Below, one piece after another: positions 34,508 to 44,446 of a stretch of DNA of 64,000 nt. Source of the stretch: Gammaproteobacteria bacterium (lineage in GTDB: Bacteria > Pseudomonadota > Gammaproteobacteria > Acidithiobacillales > Acidithiobacillaceae); NCBI GenBank assembly GCA_023381645.1, contig JAMCRJ010000053.1:1-64000 (forward strand), written 5' to 3'. Position 1 is the first letter of the stretch. Every line of letters starts with the position of its first letter. The position numbers were made by a program, and so were the translations under genes. Below the pieces are notes generated by a model, which did no database searches, had not been told where the DNA came from, and was given only the letters and a program-made list of their open reading frames with translations.

Positions 34508-36915
34508 GCCCCTCCGCTCCGCTTTTTTTCCACGTCGAGCACATGTAAGGTCGTCGCCAGCACCGTATCCGGATTCAGGCTCATGGACTGAATGCCGATT
34601 TGCACCAGAAACTCGGCCATTTCCGGATAGTCCGAAGGGGCCTGTCCACAAATCCCGGAATGGATGCCGTTACGGGCGCAGCCCTCCACCGCGAGGCGGA
34701 TCATCTCCTTGACGCCATCGTCCCGTTCATCATAGTCGTAAGCGACGATGGCCGAGTCGCGGTCGACCCCCAGGGTGAGCTGGGTCAGGTCGTTGCTGCC
34801 AATGGAAAACCCGTCAAAGCGTTGGGCGAACTGATCAACCAGTATGATATTATTGGGAATTTCGCACATGGCATAGACCTGCAAGCCATTTTCGCCGCGG
34901 CGCAGGCCAAACTCCGCCATTTTCGCCAGCACGTCGTCCGCTTCTTTCACCCGGCGTACAAAGGGCAGCATGAGGATGACATTATCCAGCCCCATCTCTT
35001 CACGGACCCGCTTCATGGCCAGGCATTCCAGACGAAATCCCTCGGTATAGGCCGGATGCGCGTAGCGCGAGGCGCCGCGGAAGCCGAGCATCGGGTTATC
35101 CTCCTTCGGCTCAAACCAGCGTCCCCCCAACAGTGCGGCATATTCGTTGGTTTTGAAGTCGGACATGCGCACCACCACCGGCTTCGGATAAAATGCGGCC
35201 GCGATGGTTCCGATGCCTTCCGACAAGCGTTCCACAAAGAAATCTGCGGGCTGGGCGTAGCCCTGGGTCAGTGCTGCCAAGGCGTTGCGCTCATGGGCAT
35301 CCTCGACCTTTTCCGGATGCAGCAGCGCCATGGGATGGGCCTTGATGGCGCTGTTGATGATGAACTCCATCCGCGCCAGGCCGATGCCATCGTTGGGTAA
35401 CATGCAGGTCTGAAAGGCGATTTCCGGATTGCCGAGGTTGATCATGATCTGCGTCTGCGGACGGGGCAGGGTGGCCAGGTCGGTATGGCGGACCGTGAAG
35501 GGCAGGGCGCCGGCATAGACACTGCCCATATCGCCATCGGCACAGGATACGGTCACACTGTCACCATCCTTGAGTGTGGTGGTCGCATGATCGGTGCCGA
35601 CGACTGCGGGAATGCCCAGTTCCCGGGCGATGATGGCCGCATGGCAGGTGCGTCCGCCGCGATTGGTGATGATGGCTGCCGCCTCTTTCATGATGGGCTC
35701 CCAGTCCGGGGTGGTGATGTCCGCCACCAGAATCTCACCGGGTCTGAAGTCCGCCAGATGTTTCACATCCCGGATGATGCGCACCGGGCCGGACGCGATT
35801 TTGCCGCCGATGGCGCGTCCCTGTACCAGTGCAGGGCCCTGACCATCCAGGATGTACTCTTCAAGTACCTGCCCCTTTTTCTGCGAGGCGACGGTCTCCG
35901 GCCGCGCCTGAACCATGTAAAGCTGTCCGTCGATGCCATCTTTTGCCCACTCCATGTCCATGGGTCGGCTTTCCCGCATCTTGCGGCTGTAATGCTGTTC
36001 GACCTTGATGGCGTAATCGGCGAGGGTCAGCACATCCGCGTCGCTGAGGCAGAATATGTCCTGCTCACGGCGATGGGTGGCGATATTGCGGGTGCTGTGG
36101 CGGGTATCTCCTTCCGTATAGATCATCTTGATTTTCTTGCTGCCCAATACCCGCCGCAGAACCGCCTTTTTACCGCGCAGAAACGCTGGCTTGAAGACGT
36201 AGAATTCGTCCGGGTCCACAGCGCCCTGTACCACGTTTTCACCCAGTCCCCAGGATGCGGTGATGAAGACCACGTCACGGAAGCCCGTTTCGGTATCCAG
36301 AGAAAACATCACGCCGCTGGTCGCCTTGTCCGAACGCACCATTTTCATGATGCCGATGGAAAGGGCGACCTTGAAGTGATCAAAGCCCTGGTCGACCCGG
36401 TAGTGGATGGCGCGATCGGTAAACAGGCTGGCAAAGCAGCGGCGGCAGGCGTCCAGCAGGGCGGCTTCGCCGGAAATATTGAGGTACGTGTCCTGCTGGC
36501 CGGCAAAACTGGCGGTGGGCAGGTCTTCGGCGGTCGCGGAAGAACGGACGGCTACGGACAGTGCTTCGCCATATTCCCTGCGCAGTTCGGCGTAGCCCGC
36601 GAGTACCTCCGCCTGCAGATCTGCTGGCAGCGGGGCGCCGTAGACGATTTCGCGGGCCCGCGCACCGCGCCGCGCCAGGTCGGTGACGTTGGTCGGGTCT
36701 AAGCCGTCCAGCGCATCATGCAGTGACGGCAAGGCGCCGGCCTGATCCAGCAGGTAACGGTAGGCTTCGCTGGTGATGGCGAAACCATTGGGCACCTTCA
36801 CCCCCTGGGGACTCAGTTCCCGGTACATTTCTCCCAAAGAGGCATTTTTACCGCCTACCAGAGGCACGTCTTCTATGCGGATGTCGGTGAAAAACCGAAT
36901 ATAACGACCAGACAT
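34504..36915 (-). CDS. ppsA: Phosphoenolpyruvate synthase
   Basis: An 803-residue enzyme making PEP from pyruvate and ATP in gluconeogenesis. An N-terminal ATP-grasp-like domain begins VPLVGGKNASLGEM. The swivelling phosphohistidine is His425 in GGRTCHAAIIARELG. The C-terminal barrel has the PEP-site GSNDLTQLTLGVDRDS and the catalytic-cysteine region GICGQAPSDYPE. The ATG at 36915 follows GGAGGAGAG. It is the first gene of the overlapping run ppsA-gpmI and onward. Confidence 0.95.
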   Translation of the reverse strand: MSGRYIRFFTDIRIEDVPLVGGKNASLGEMYRELSPQGVKVPNGFAITSEAYRYLLDQAGALPSLHDALDGLDPTNVTDLARRGARAREIVYGAPLPADLQAEVLAGYAELRREYGEALSVAVRSSATAEDLPTASFAGQQDTYLNISGEAALLDACRRCFASLFTDRAIHYRVDQGFDHFKVALSIGIMKMVRSDKATSGVMFSLDTETGFRDVVFITASWGLGENVVQGAVDPDEFYVFKPAFLRGKKAVLRRVLGSKKIKMIYTEGDTRHSTRNIATHRREQDIFCLSDADVLTLADYAIKVEQHYSRKMRESRPMDMEWAKDGIDGQLYMVQARPETVASQKKGQVLEEYILDGQGPALVQGRAIGGKIASGPVRIIRDVKHLADFRPGEILVADITTPDWEPIMKEAAAIITNRGGRTCHAAIIARELGIPAVVGTDHATTTLKDGDSVTVSCADGDMGSVYAGALPFTVRHTDLATLPRPQTQIMINLGNPEIAFQTCMLPNDGIGLARMEFIINSAIKAHPMALLHPEKVEDAHERNALAALTQGYAQPADFFVERLSEGIGTIAAAFYPKPVVVRMSDFKTNEYAALLGGRWFEPKEDNPMLGFRGASRYAHPAYTEGFRLECLAMKRVREEMGLDNVILMLPFVRRVKEADDVLAKMAEFGLRRGENGLQVYAMCEIPNNIILVDQFAQRFDGFSIGSNDLTQLTLGVDRDSAIVAYDYDERDDGVKEMIRLAVEGCARNGIHSGICGQAPSDYPEMAEFLVQIGIQSMSLNPDTVLATTLHVLDVEKKRSGGA

Positions 36916-37010
36916 GACGCTCTCCTCCACAGTAAAACCGATCTCCGACTCCAGACTAAAGATAGTAGAGGGGGGGTGGTTCAGCAAGCGGACGTGCTAG
37001 CGGACGGGTG

Positions 37011-37973
37011 TCAGCGGTTGCCGGAGGGCTTCGGAGACCGGGCGGCGGAGAGCGTCTGACCGGCCGGCTCCGAAAATTTCCAGGATATTCGCAATTCCGG
37101 CAGCGGGCGGCCCAACAACTGCTCCAGGCGCTCTATTTCGGGGGTGTATATGGCTTGAAGAAAGCTGCGCGCTTCGGCATCCATGGGCGGCTTGCGTCCT
37201 TCGCGCAGGAAAATGTTGCGCCAGACATATTCGCCCCAGGTGCGCGGAAAAAGATGCTCGCCGATATAGCGGCTGATGTGTCCGCTGGCCAGTTGCCTGG
37301 CCCAGTTTCCCCGCGGCAGGCGATGGACGTTATGGACGGTTCCCAGATCGATGTCGCGCAATGGTCCGCGGTCGATCTCCAGAAAATCGGCAATGTCCTC
37401 CAGCACGGCCAACGGATTTTTCTTGAGGTCTTCGAGGAGACAGACATGCACCCGGCCGGCACCGAATTGCTGCTGGTAACGCATGATCTGTGGGGTATAG
37501 CGCCCCAGCTCCACATAAAGCTGGGAGATCCCCCAGCCCTTGTCGGGGCGGGTCCAATCCCGTTGTAACGCCTCCACGAAGGGTAAGTCGAGTACTCCTT
37601 CGTTGAAGTCCATGAGGTATTGGGCATGGGCCCGCTGCACCGGATCACGCAGGATGACGATGATCCGTGCATCCGGTTGCACGGCGTGGATACGCTCCGG
37701 CGCTTCTTCGCACCAGAGATAGGAGGGGCTGGCGTCCCCTATCCGCGGAAATCGCTCCGCGCCGTGATAAAGCTGCTGATACTGTTCGACATTGCCCACA
37801 TATTGAATCCAATGCCTTTGTTCCGGAGACGGGTGGGGCCGGGTAAAAAAATGCGGTTCCTTCATCGCCGGCAAAAAAACCTGGGGATGTTGCCGCAGGT
37901 AGGCGTAAAGCGAAGTCGTGCCGCTTTTTACCGCACCGATAATATAGAAGTTGGGCCATACCGGTTGGGACAT
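37011..37973 (-). CDS. Sulfotransferase-domain protein
   Basis: A 320-residue PAPS-dependent sulfotransferase. The 5'-phosphosulfate loop is IIGAVKSGTTSLYAYL (about 11-26) and the 3'-phosphate-binding region is VILRDPVQRAHAQY (about 106-119). It resembles heparan-sulfate-type enzymes that modify carbohydrates. The acceptor is unknown; envelope polysaccharide or lipid is plausible because rlpA lies upstream. The ATG at 37973 follows AAGGAG, 11 bases after the rlpA stop. Confidence 0.82.
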   Translation of the reverse strand: MSQPVWPNFYIIGAVKSGTTSLYAYLRQHPQVFLPAMKEPHFFTRPHPSPEQRHWIQYVGNVEQYQQLYHGAERFPRIGDASPSYLWCEEAPERIHAVQPDARIIVILRDPVQRAHAQYLMDFNEGVLDLPFVEALQRDWTRPDKGWGISQLYVELGRYTPQIMRYQQQFGAGRVHVCLLEDLKKNPLAVLEDIADFLEIDRGPLRDIDLGTVHNVHRLPRGNWARQLASGHISRYIGEHLFPRTWGEYVWRNIFLREGRKPPMDAEARSFLQAIYTPEIERLEQLLGRPLPELRISWKFSEPAGQTLSAARSPKPSGNR

Positions 37974-37984
37974 CGCGCGGCTCC

Positions 37985-38809
37985 TTACTGTTCTACGCTG
38001 TAAAAATCATGAAAGCCCATCTGCCTGAGTTGGGCGATGACCTGGACCGCAGCGATACCGTCCGGCAACGGGCCGATCTGCACCTTGTAGTATTGCTGCC
38101 CGTTCACCAGTCCGGGCACGATGAGCACGCCGCGAATGCCGGCATCGAGCAGACGGTTGCGTTCACGGGTGGCATTGTTGACCCGGCTAAACGCCCCGGT
38201 TTGCACAAAGGTTTGAGATGGCGCGGGTATTTCGGGGGCCATGGGCAATGCCGCCCCTGTAACCGTGCCCCTGGATGTGCCTGCCGGAGGCGCAGCCACC
38301 GGTGCCAGAGCCACGATTTCCACCGGGGCGACGCCTTGCCCCGCCATCCCCAGGGCATCGGCCGCTCCGTAGGAGAGATCCATCGCGCGGCCATCCACAA
38401 AGGGGCCACGATCATTGACCAGCACGATAACACTTCGGCCGTTGCTGAGGTTGGTAACCCGTGCGCAGGTCGGCAGCGGCAGATCCCGGCTGGCGGCACT
38501 GAAGGCGCGTGGCCGGAAAGGGGTGCCCATGGCGGTGGTGGAGCCGGACTCCCAACCATACCAGGAAGCCATGCCGCGCACGGCATATCCGGCGGAGCTG
38601 TTCAGCGGCGCATAGATACGGCCGTGAACTTGGTAAGGACGGTTATAGGCGGCGCGCAGATCAGGGGCAGGGGTGGCGCAGGCCGCAGAGGCGGACGACG
38701 ACGCACTGCTGGCAGTGGGTGATGTCGAGATCCCTGCGCAGCCGCTCAGTGCCAGCATCCACAGCCCCAGCGCGACATGGACGGTACGGCGTGCGCAACT
38801 AACGGCCAT
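37985..38809 (-). CDS. rlpA: RlpA-family septal lipoprotein
   Basis: A 274-residue lipoprotein with lipobox LSGC (Cys24). A double-psi beta-barrel follows ([28 protein letters not shown]), and a C-terminal SPOR domain binds denuded peptidoglycan ([29 protein letters not shown]). Some homologues are lytic transglycosylases that cut glycans lacking stem peptides. The ATG at 38809 overlaps the dapE end by 11 bases, and the conserved lipoprotein signal starts there. Confidence 0.9.
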   Translation of the reverse strand: MAVSCARRTVHVALGLWMLALSGCAGISTSPTASSASSSASAACATPAPDLRAAYNRPYQVHGRIYAPLNSSAGYAVRGMASWYGWESGSTTAMGTPFRPRAFSAASRDLPLPTCARVTNLSNGRSVIVLVNDRGPFVDGRAMDLSYGAADALGMAGQGVAPVEIVALAPVAAPPAGTSRGTVTGAALPMAPEIPAPSQTFVQTGAFSRVNNATRERNRLLDAGIRGVLIVPGLVNGQQYYKVQIGPLPDGIAAVQVIAQLRQMGFHDFYSVEQ

Positions 38810-39947
38810 TCGCGGTCCCCAGCAGATGCACCATGATCTCCGTATAGATCTGCGCCAGATGCTCCAGATCGGCAACGGCCACGCATTCGTTGATCTTGTG
38901 GATAGTGGCATTGACGGGTCCGAGTTCTACGACTTGCCCCCCCAACTGGGCGATAAAGCGTCCGTCCGAGGTGCCGCCGCCGGTAGAGAGCCGGGCTTCG
39001 TGCCGTTCTACGGCTTGCAAGGCCTTTTGGGTGGCGGCTACCAGGGGACCCGGCGCGGTAAAGAAGGGCGGACCGGACAACTGCCAGTCAACGGTATAGC
39101 GCATGGCGGAGGCGTCAAGAATTTGGTGAACCCGCGCCTGCAGAGATTCCGGCGTGGACTCCGTGGAAAAACGGAAATTAAAATCCGCCTGCAACTGGCC
39201 GGGAATGACATTGTTAGCCCCGGTACCCGCATGGATGTTGGAGAACTGCAAACGGGTGGGCGGGAAAAAATCGTTCCCCGCATCCCAGGACTGATCCACG
39301 AGATCCGCGAGCGGGCGAAAGGCGCGGTGGATGGGATTATCGGCCTTGTCAGGGTAAGCCACATGGCCCTGTATGCCGTGTACCGTCAGGCGCCCGTTCA
39401 GCGAACCGCGTCGGCCATTTTTGATGACGTCCCCAAGCACCTTTTCGGAGGAGGGCTCGCCTACCACGCACCAGTCTATGGTCTCCCCATGCTCCTGCAG
39501 CCAGTCCACCACATGGCGGGTGCCGTGGGTGGCGATGCCTTCTTCATCGGAGGTGATCAGGAAGGCCAGACGACCGGAATGCCCTGGATGCAGGGCGACA
39601 AAACGCTCCGCGGCGACCACCATGGCGGCGAGACTGCCCTTCATGTCAGCAGCGCCACGCCCATAGAGCATGCCGTCGCGGATCGCCGGCTGAAAGGGGT
39701 CGTTTTGCCATTCCGCGAGTGGGCCGCTGGGGACTACATCCGTATGCCCCGCAAAACAAAGTCGTGGACCGGCGCCACCCCGCTCCGCCCAGAAATTCTC
39801 CACCCCGTTGGCAGGCAGACGCGTCACCCGAAAACCCACAGCCTCCAGCCGAGCGATCATCAGATTCTGACAGCCTGCATCCTCCGGGGTCACCGAAGGG
39901 CGGGAAATCAGGTCTTCAGCCAGTTCCAGTACGGCGCTCTTGCCCAC
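38799..39947 (-). CDS. dapE: Succinyl-diaminopimelate desuccinylase
   Basis: A 382-residue zinc peptidase-fold enzyme of lysine and peptidoglycan precursor synthesis. Metal ligands and catalytic residues are His68 and Asp70 in FAGHTDVVP, Asp101 in GRGAADMKG and Glu135/Glu136 in TSDEEG. The dimerisation domain is complete. The start is GTG 39947, preceded by GAGGGA, 11 bases after the dapD stop. It forms a unit with dapD and dapC. Confidence 0.94.
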   Translation of the reverse strand: MGKSAVLELAEDLISRPSVTPEDAGCQNLMIARLEAVGFRVTRLPANGVENFWAERGGAGPRLCFAGHTDVVPSGPLAEWQNDPFQPAIRDGMLYGRGAADMKGSLAAMVVAAERFVALHPGHSGRLAFLITSDEEGIATHGTRHVVDWLQEHGETIDWCVVGEPSSEKVLGDVIKNGRRGSLNGRLTVHGIQGHVAYPDKADNPIHRAFRPLADLVDQSWDAGNDFFPPTRLQFSNIHAGTGANNVIPGQLQADFNFRFSTESTPESLQARVHQILDASAMRYTVDWQLSGPPFFTAPGPLVAATQKALQAVERHEARLSTGGGTSDGRFIAQLGGQVVELGPVNATIHKINECVAVADLEHLAQIYTEIMVHLLGTANGR

Positions 39948-39958
39948 GGGGCGATCCC

Positions 39959-40783
39959 TCAGATGTCACGGAGAATGGCGTTGATGCCGACTTTCCCCAG
40001 GGTTTTGGCATCCACCTGCTTGACGATGACGGCGCAGTAGAGGCTGTAGCTGCCGTCTTTGGAAGGCAAGCTGCCGGAGACCACCACTGAACCGGCGGGC
40101 ACCCGTCCGTAGGTAATCTCGCCGGTTGCACGATCATAAATGCGCGTGCTGGAGCCGATGAAGACGCCCATGGAAATGACCGAGCCCTCTTCAACGATCA
40201 CGCCTTCCACTACTTCCGAGCGGGCACCGATGAAGCAGTTGTCCTCGATGATGGTGGGGTTGGCCTGCAGGGGCTCCAGCACGCCCCCGATGCCAACACC
40301 GCCCGAGAGATGCACATTCTTGCCGATCTGGGCACAGGATCCGACGGTAGCCCAGGTGTCCACCATGGTACCCTCATCCACATAGGCACCGATATTGACA
40401 AAAGACGGCATCAGCACACAGTTGCGACCGATAAAGGCCCCGCGCCGCGCCGTGGCGGGTGGCACTACCCGAAAACCGCCGGTGCGAAAATCGTTGCTGT
40501 TATAGTCGGCAAACTTGCCCGTCACCTTGTCGTAAAAATTGGTCTCGGCCCCCGAAATACGGGCATTATCCTGCAAACGGAAAGAGAGCAGCACCGCCTT
40601 CTTGATCCACTGATGGGTAACCCATTGGCCATCGCGCTTTTCGGCCACCCGCAGGACGCCCTTGTCCAGCCCTTCGATGGTCTGATGCACGGCTTCCCGC
40701 AGTTCAGCCGGAGCCTGCTTGGGGGAAATCTCCGCCCGGTTTTCCCAGGCGGCGTCGATAATGGTGGCAAGACTCTGGCTCAC
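39959..40783 (-). CDS. dapD: Tetrahydrodipicolinate N-succinyltransferase
   Basis: A 274-residue left-handed beta-helix acyltransferase that uses succinyl-CoA in the succinylase branch of lysine synthesis. Length equals E. coli DapD. Hexapeptide-repeat segments ([30 protein letters not shown]) and the C-terminal GINAILRDI are typical. The start is GTG 40783 with AAGGAG upstream; the longer open frame reaching 41410 runs through dapC in another frame and is not coding. Confidence 0.94.
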   Translation of the reverse strand: MSQSLATIIDAAWENRAEISPKQAPAELREAVHQTIEGLDKGVLRVAEKRDGQWVTHQWIKKAVLLSFRLQDNARISGAETNFYDKVTGKFADYNSNDFRTGGFRVVPPATARRGAFIGRNCVLMPSFVNIGAYVDEGTMVDTWATVGSCAQIGKNVHLSGGVGIGGVLEPLQANPTIIEDNCFIGARSEVVEGVIVEEGSVISMGVFIGSSTRIYDRATGEITYGRVPAGSVVVSGSLPSKDGSYSLYCAVIVKQVDAKTLGKVGINAILRDI

Positions 40784-40796
40784 ACGAACTCCTTGA

Positions 40797-42002
40797 TTAA
40801 TAGTTGTCAATGGTGCAAATGGGATGCTGTTCCATAAAGCGACGCATGCGCTGCAGACCCTCGATGCAATCTTCCAGGCTGCCGACCAGCGCGATGCGGA
40901 CCCGATCCTGACCGGGGTGGACGCCGTGGGCATCCCGCGCCAGATAAGCACCGGGCAGACAGCGTACATGCTCTGCCTCGTAGAGGGCGCGAACGAAGGC
41001 TTCGCCATCCCCCACCCGTGGCCAGAGATAAAAGCCGCCGGCGGGTGTCTCAATGGGTAATAGTGCACCGAGAATATCATGGGCGGCGGCGAATTTGCGG
41101 GCATAATCGGCGCGCGTGTGCTGCACGTGCTGCTCGTCCTGCCAGGCGGTGATGGCTGCGGCCTGGATAAAGGGTGGGGTGGTTGCACCCAGATAGGTGC
41201 GGTAACGAATGAAGGCCTTGAGAATATCGGCATCACCCGCCACAAAGCCACTGCGCGCACCGGGAATGCTGGAGCGCTTGGAGAGACTGTGAAAAGCCAG
41301 CACCTGCGCCAGGCTGCCCGTCGCTGCCGCCGCCGCCAGAATACCGGCGGGTGCCTGTCCTTCGGGATACAGTTCGCTATAGCACTCATCGGCGGCGAGC
41401 ACGAAACCATGTTGCCGGGCTTTGCGGGTCAGCCAGCCCAGTGTTTCCAGTGATAGGGTCGCCCCCGTGGGATTATGGGGCGAGTTGATATAGAGCAACG
41501 CGCAGCGTGCCCAGACCGATTCCTCTACCGCGAGAAAGTTCGGCTGCCCGCTCGCATCGCAGTTCAGATAATAGGGTTCCGCGCCCGCCAGCAGAGCGGC
41601 TCCTTCATAGATCTGATAGAAGGGGTTGGGTAACAAGACCAGGGGTTTGGGGGCCTGACAAGGCGGCAGCACCGCTTGCGCGATACTGAACAGGGCCTCG
41701 CGGCTGCCGTTGGCGGGGATGATGTGCCGCTCCGGATCCAGAAAACCGGCAGGCAAGGCAAAGCGCCGGGTGGCCCAGTCCGCAATGGTCCGGCGCAAAC
41801 ACAGGTCGCCCAGCACCTTGGGATACTCGGCGAGACCATGCAGGTGCTCGATGATCGCTTCACTGACTATGGCTGGCGCCGGGTGGCGTGGTTCACCGAT
41901 GGAGAAGTCGATGGGCTCCTTTGCTGGCGGTGTTGTTCCTGCCAGCAGCGCGCGCAAGCGCTCGAAAGGATAGGCCTGCAAGGTCTCCAGCAGGGGATTC
42001 AT
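40797..42002 (-). CDS. dapC: Succinyldiaminopimelate aminotransferase (DapC-like)
   Basis: A 401-residue fold-type I pyridoxal-phosphate aminotransferase. NSPHNPTGA binds the cofactor and substrate, and the Schiff-base lysine lies in [16 protein letters not shown]. It belongs to the branch found with dapD and dapE in beta- and gammaproteobacteria. The start at 42002 ([16 protein letters not shown]) matches the usual family beginning; ATG 42017 is possible, and neither has a clear ribosome site. Position upstream of dapD and dapE supports the assignment. Confidence 0.88.
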   Translation of the reverse strand: MNPLLETLQAYPFERLRALLAGTTPPAKEPIDFSIGEPRHPAPAIVSEAIIEHLHGLAEYPKVLGDLCLRRTIADWATRRFALPAGFLDPERHIIPANGSREALFSIAQAVLPPCQAPKPLVLLPNPFYQIYEGAALLAGAEPYYLNCDASGQPNFLAVEESVWARCALLYINSPHNPTGATLSLETLGWLTRKARQHGFVLAADECYSELYPEGQAPAGILAAAAATGSLAQVLAFHSLSKRSSIPGARSGFVAGDADILKAFIRYRTYLGATTPPFIQAAAITAWQDEQHVQHTRADYARKFAAAHDILGALLPIETPAGGFYLWPRVGDGEAFVRALYEAEHVRCLPGAYLARDAHGVHPGQDRVRIALVGSLEDCIEGLQRMRRFMEQHPICTIDNY

Positions 42003-42125
42003 GGAATCTGTCTTCATAGGACGCGATTCTGGGGCAAGGACGGCAGTGATGACAAGCCCCGAAACTTTCCTGGAGCGCCCCGCCGGATTCCGCATGACGC
42101 CAAAGGGCTGGGATTTTGCCGGGTT

Positions 42126-43110
42126 ATGCAGGACAATGCGGCGGGATTGAAATCGCCTTTTTCCAGATGGGACCACCGATATTCACCAGAACAGCCAGCC
42201 CGCCCCTGCGCTCCGCCAGAGCTTTCCCGCCGTCGCCCTGCTGCTCGGTTCCAGCCTATGGGGCGTACTCTGGTGGCCGCTCCGCTATTTTCATGGAGCG
42301 GGCCTGCACGGCGCGTGGCTGATTTTTACCGTTTACCTAGTGCTGGCGCTTCCAGCCGGGTTGTGGTCCTGGCGTCGTCGTCATGAGCTGCGGCAGCACG
42401 GACGCACCCTGGTCGGACTGTTCCTGCTCGGTGGCTGGACCAATGTGGCCTTCATGCTGGCGCTGGTGCATGGAGAGGTCGTCCGTATTTTGCTGCTCTT
42501 TTATCTTTCACCGGTTTGGGCCATTTTTTCCGCACGGATTTTTTTGAAAGAGGCGATCGGCTGGCGCGGCGTCCTTGCGGCCCTGCTGGCGGTAGCCGGG
42601 TCGGCTCTGGTGGTCAGCAATGGCCGGGGGTTTTCTTTTGCGGACCTCGATATGAATGACTTGCTTGCCATCTCTTCCGGCCTCGCCTTCGCCCTGAGCA
42701 ATGTCATTCTGCGTGCGGACACGGCACTCGGTGATGTGCATCGTGCCACTGCCGTATGGTGGGGCTGTGTGCTGCTTGCCTTGCCTTTTGCGCTTTTTCA
42801 GCGGTTACCGGCACTACCCCTGCCGGAATATGGTTATTTGCTGGCCTTTTCCTGGCTGTGGATTGCCGGGGCGACGGTGGCGGTGCAATTCGGTGTCGCG
42901 CGGATGCCGGTGAGCGTTTCGGCGGTGATCATGCCTTTTGAGGTTATCGCGGGCGCACTATCGGCCTGGTGGTTGGCCGGGGAAGCTCCGACGCTCGTCG
43001 AGTCGTTCGGGGGTATCCTGATACTGACTGCGGCGCTTCTGCAGATTACCCGCAGCCCAGGGCATCCGGTTTTACTCGGGGGCGTCGAAATGGAGAAGGG
43101 CGAACTCTAA
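42126..43110 (+). CDS. EamA/DMT-family transporter with a start or frame anomaly
   Basis: A ten-helix drug/metabolite-type exporter with two EamA repeats. The conserved frame is open from 42151, and its first helix (FPAVALLLGSSLWGVLWW) begins near 42223, yet no ATG, GTG or TTG occurs in that frame before GTG 42340, which would remove the first helix. An ATG at 42126 in another frame encodes MQDNAAGLKSP and would join the conserved frame if the T5 run at 42158-42162 were one base shorter. A frameshift, an unusual start (ATT at 42181), or a sequencing error are the options. The end overlaps gph by 39 bases. Confidence 0.72.
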
Positions 43111-43746
43111 CTGTTCACTACGCTGGATGATTTGGTCGGCACCCCAGTGCTGCGGGTCGTTACCGGCCTCGAGATAGCCCCAGGCCGCTGCCCAGCAGCG
43201 GGTTCCCGCGCCTCTACCGGCCGCCATATCGCGTGGATCGTCGCCGATCATGAGGCTGTGGGCCGCGCTGGCCCCCATCTCGGCGAGGGCGCGGGTGACC
43301 GGCAGTGGATCAGGCTTGGCGTGCGTCGTCGTGTCGCCGCTGACGACGGCGGCGGGGGCAACGGGCAGTTTGAGCGCGCTCAGCAAAGGCAGGGTGAGAA
43401 ACTCCGGTTTATTGGTCACAATGCCCCATACCATTCCGCGCTCCGACAGGGTCGTCAGTGCTTTTGCCATGCCCGGAAAAAGGGTGCTCCGCTCGCAGAT
43501 ATGAGCGGCATAAATCTCCAGAAACTCCGCTCGCAGGGGCGCAAAATCCGGGTCCTCCGGCTGTACCTGAAAAGCTACCCGCAAAAGGCCGCGGGCACCC
43601 TGGGAAGCGACCGGGCGGAGCATTTCCAGGGGTACTGCCGCTAGCCCGCGATTGGTGCGCATCCGGTTGGCGGCGGCACCGAGATCAGGGGCGGTATCTA
43701 CCAGCGTGCCATCGAGATCGAATAGTACTGCCGCCAACTCAGGCAT
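43072..43746 (-). CDS. gph: Phosphoglycolate phosphatase
   Basis: A 224-residue HAD-superfamily phosphatase. Motif I is LFDLDGTLVDTAPD with nucleophile Asp near residue 10, motif II lies around IVTNKP, and motif III/IV includes KPDPLP and MIGDDPRDM. It removes phosphoglycolate produced by RubisCO oxygenation, which matters in a CO2-fixing organism. The ATG at 43746 overlaps the ubiG end by 8 bases; ATG 43767 is a longer alternative. It converges on the EamA gene. Confidence 0.88.
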   Translation of the reverse strand: MPELAAVLFDLDGTLVDTAPDLGAAANRMRTNRGLAAVPLEMLRPVASQGARGLLRVAFQVQPEDPDFAPLRAEFLEIYAAHICERSTLFPGMAKALTTLSERGMVWGIVTNKPEFLTLPLLSALKLPVAPAAVVSGDTTTHAKPDPLPVTRALAEMGASAAHSLMIGDDPRDMAAGRGAGTRCWAAAWGYLEAGNDPQHWGADQIIQRSEQLEFALLHFDAPE

Positions 43747-44446
43747 CAGGAGTCGCTTTGCGCGCATGGCTCAGGTAGTTGACGTTGACATCATCGCTCA
43801 GACGTGCGCGGTGGCGGATCGGGTCAAAGTGCATGCCCTTGAGGGCCATGGTCTGCAGATGGCTTTGGTGGGCCATGGCCAGCAACTCGCTGGGCCGGAT
43901 GAACTTCCGATAGTCGTGGGTTCCGCGCGGGAGCAGCCCAAGCACGTATTCGGCACCAACTACGGCCATCAGATAGCTTTTGGGGCCGCGATTGAGGGTG
44001 GCAAAAAAGGCATCACCGCCGGCACGCAGCATGCGGGCGCAGGCATCCACCACGGCGGCAGGGTCCGGCACATGCTCCAGCATTTCCATGCAGGTCACCA
44101 CCTCGTAATACCCCGGTTTTTCCGTGGCCAGATCCTCGACGGCAATCTGCCGATAGTCGATGTGGAGATGGTTGGCATCCGCATGGGCGCGCGCCACGTC
44201 CAAGCCGTCCTCCGCGAGATCGATCCCGGTAACCTCCGCCCCCTGACGCGCCATGGCTTCGGCGAGGATCCCGCCCCCGGTACCCACGTCGAGCACCTTT
44301 TTGCCCGCCAGCCCGCCACAGCCTCTGGCGATAAACTCCAGGCGCAATGGGTTGATTTCATGCAGGGTACGAAATGGCCCATCGGTATCCCACCACTGGC
44401 CGGAGAGGGCGTCGAATTTGTTGACTTCAGTCTGATCACTATTCAT
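43739..44446 (-). CDS. ubiG: Ubiquinone biosynthesis O-methyltransferase
   Basis: A 235-residue class I SAM methyltransferase acting on two hydroxyl groups in ubiquinone synthesis. The N-terminal FDALSGQWWDTDGPFRTLHEINPLR region is nearly invariant in UbiG (shown here in parts: FDALSGQWWD, LHEINPLR). The SAM site is VLDVGTGGGILAEAMA. The ATG at 44446 overlaps the amidohydrolase stop by 4 bases. Gene order amidohydrolase-ubiG-gph is common in proteobacteria. Confidence 0.94.
   Translation of the reverse strand: MNSDQTEVNKFDALSGQWWDTDGPFRTLHEINPLRLEFIARGCGGLAGKKVLDVGTGGGILAEAMARQGAEVTGIDLAEDGLDVARAHADANHLHIDYRQIAVEDLATEKPGYYEVVTCMEMLEHVPDPAAVVDACARMLRAGGDAFFATLNRGPKSYLMAVVGAEYVLGLLPRGTHDYRKFIRPSELLAMAHQSHLQTMALKGMHFDPIRHRARLSDDVNVNYLSHARKATPDA

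Noticed and set aside
35485..36702. 405-codon open frame opposite ppsA
   Set aside because: Antisense to an unmistakable PEP synthase, with no domain of its own.
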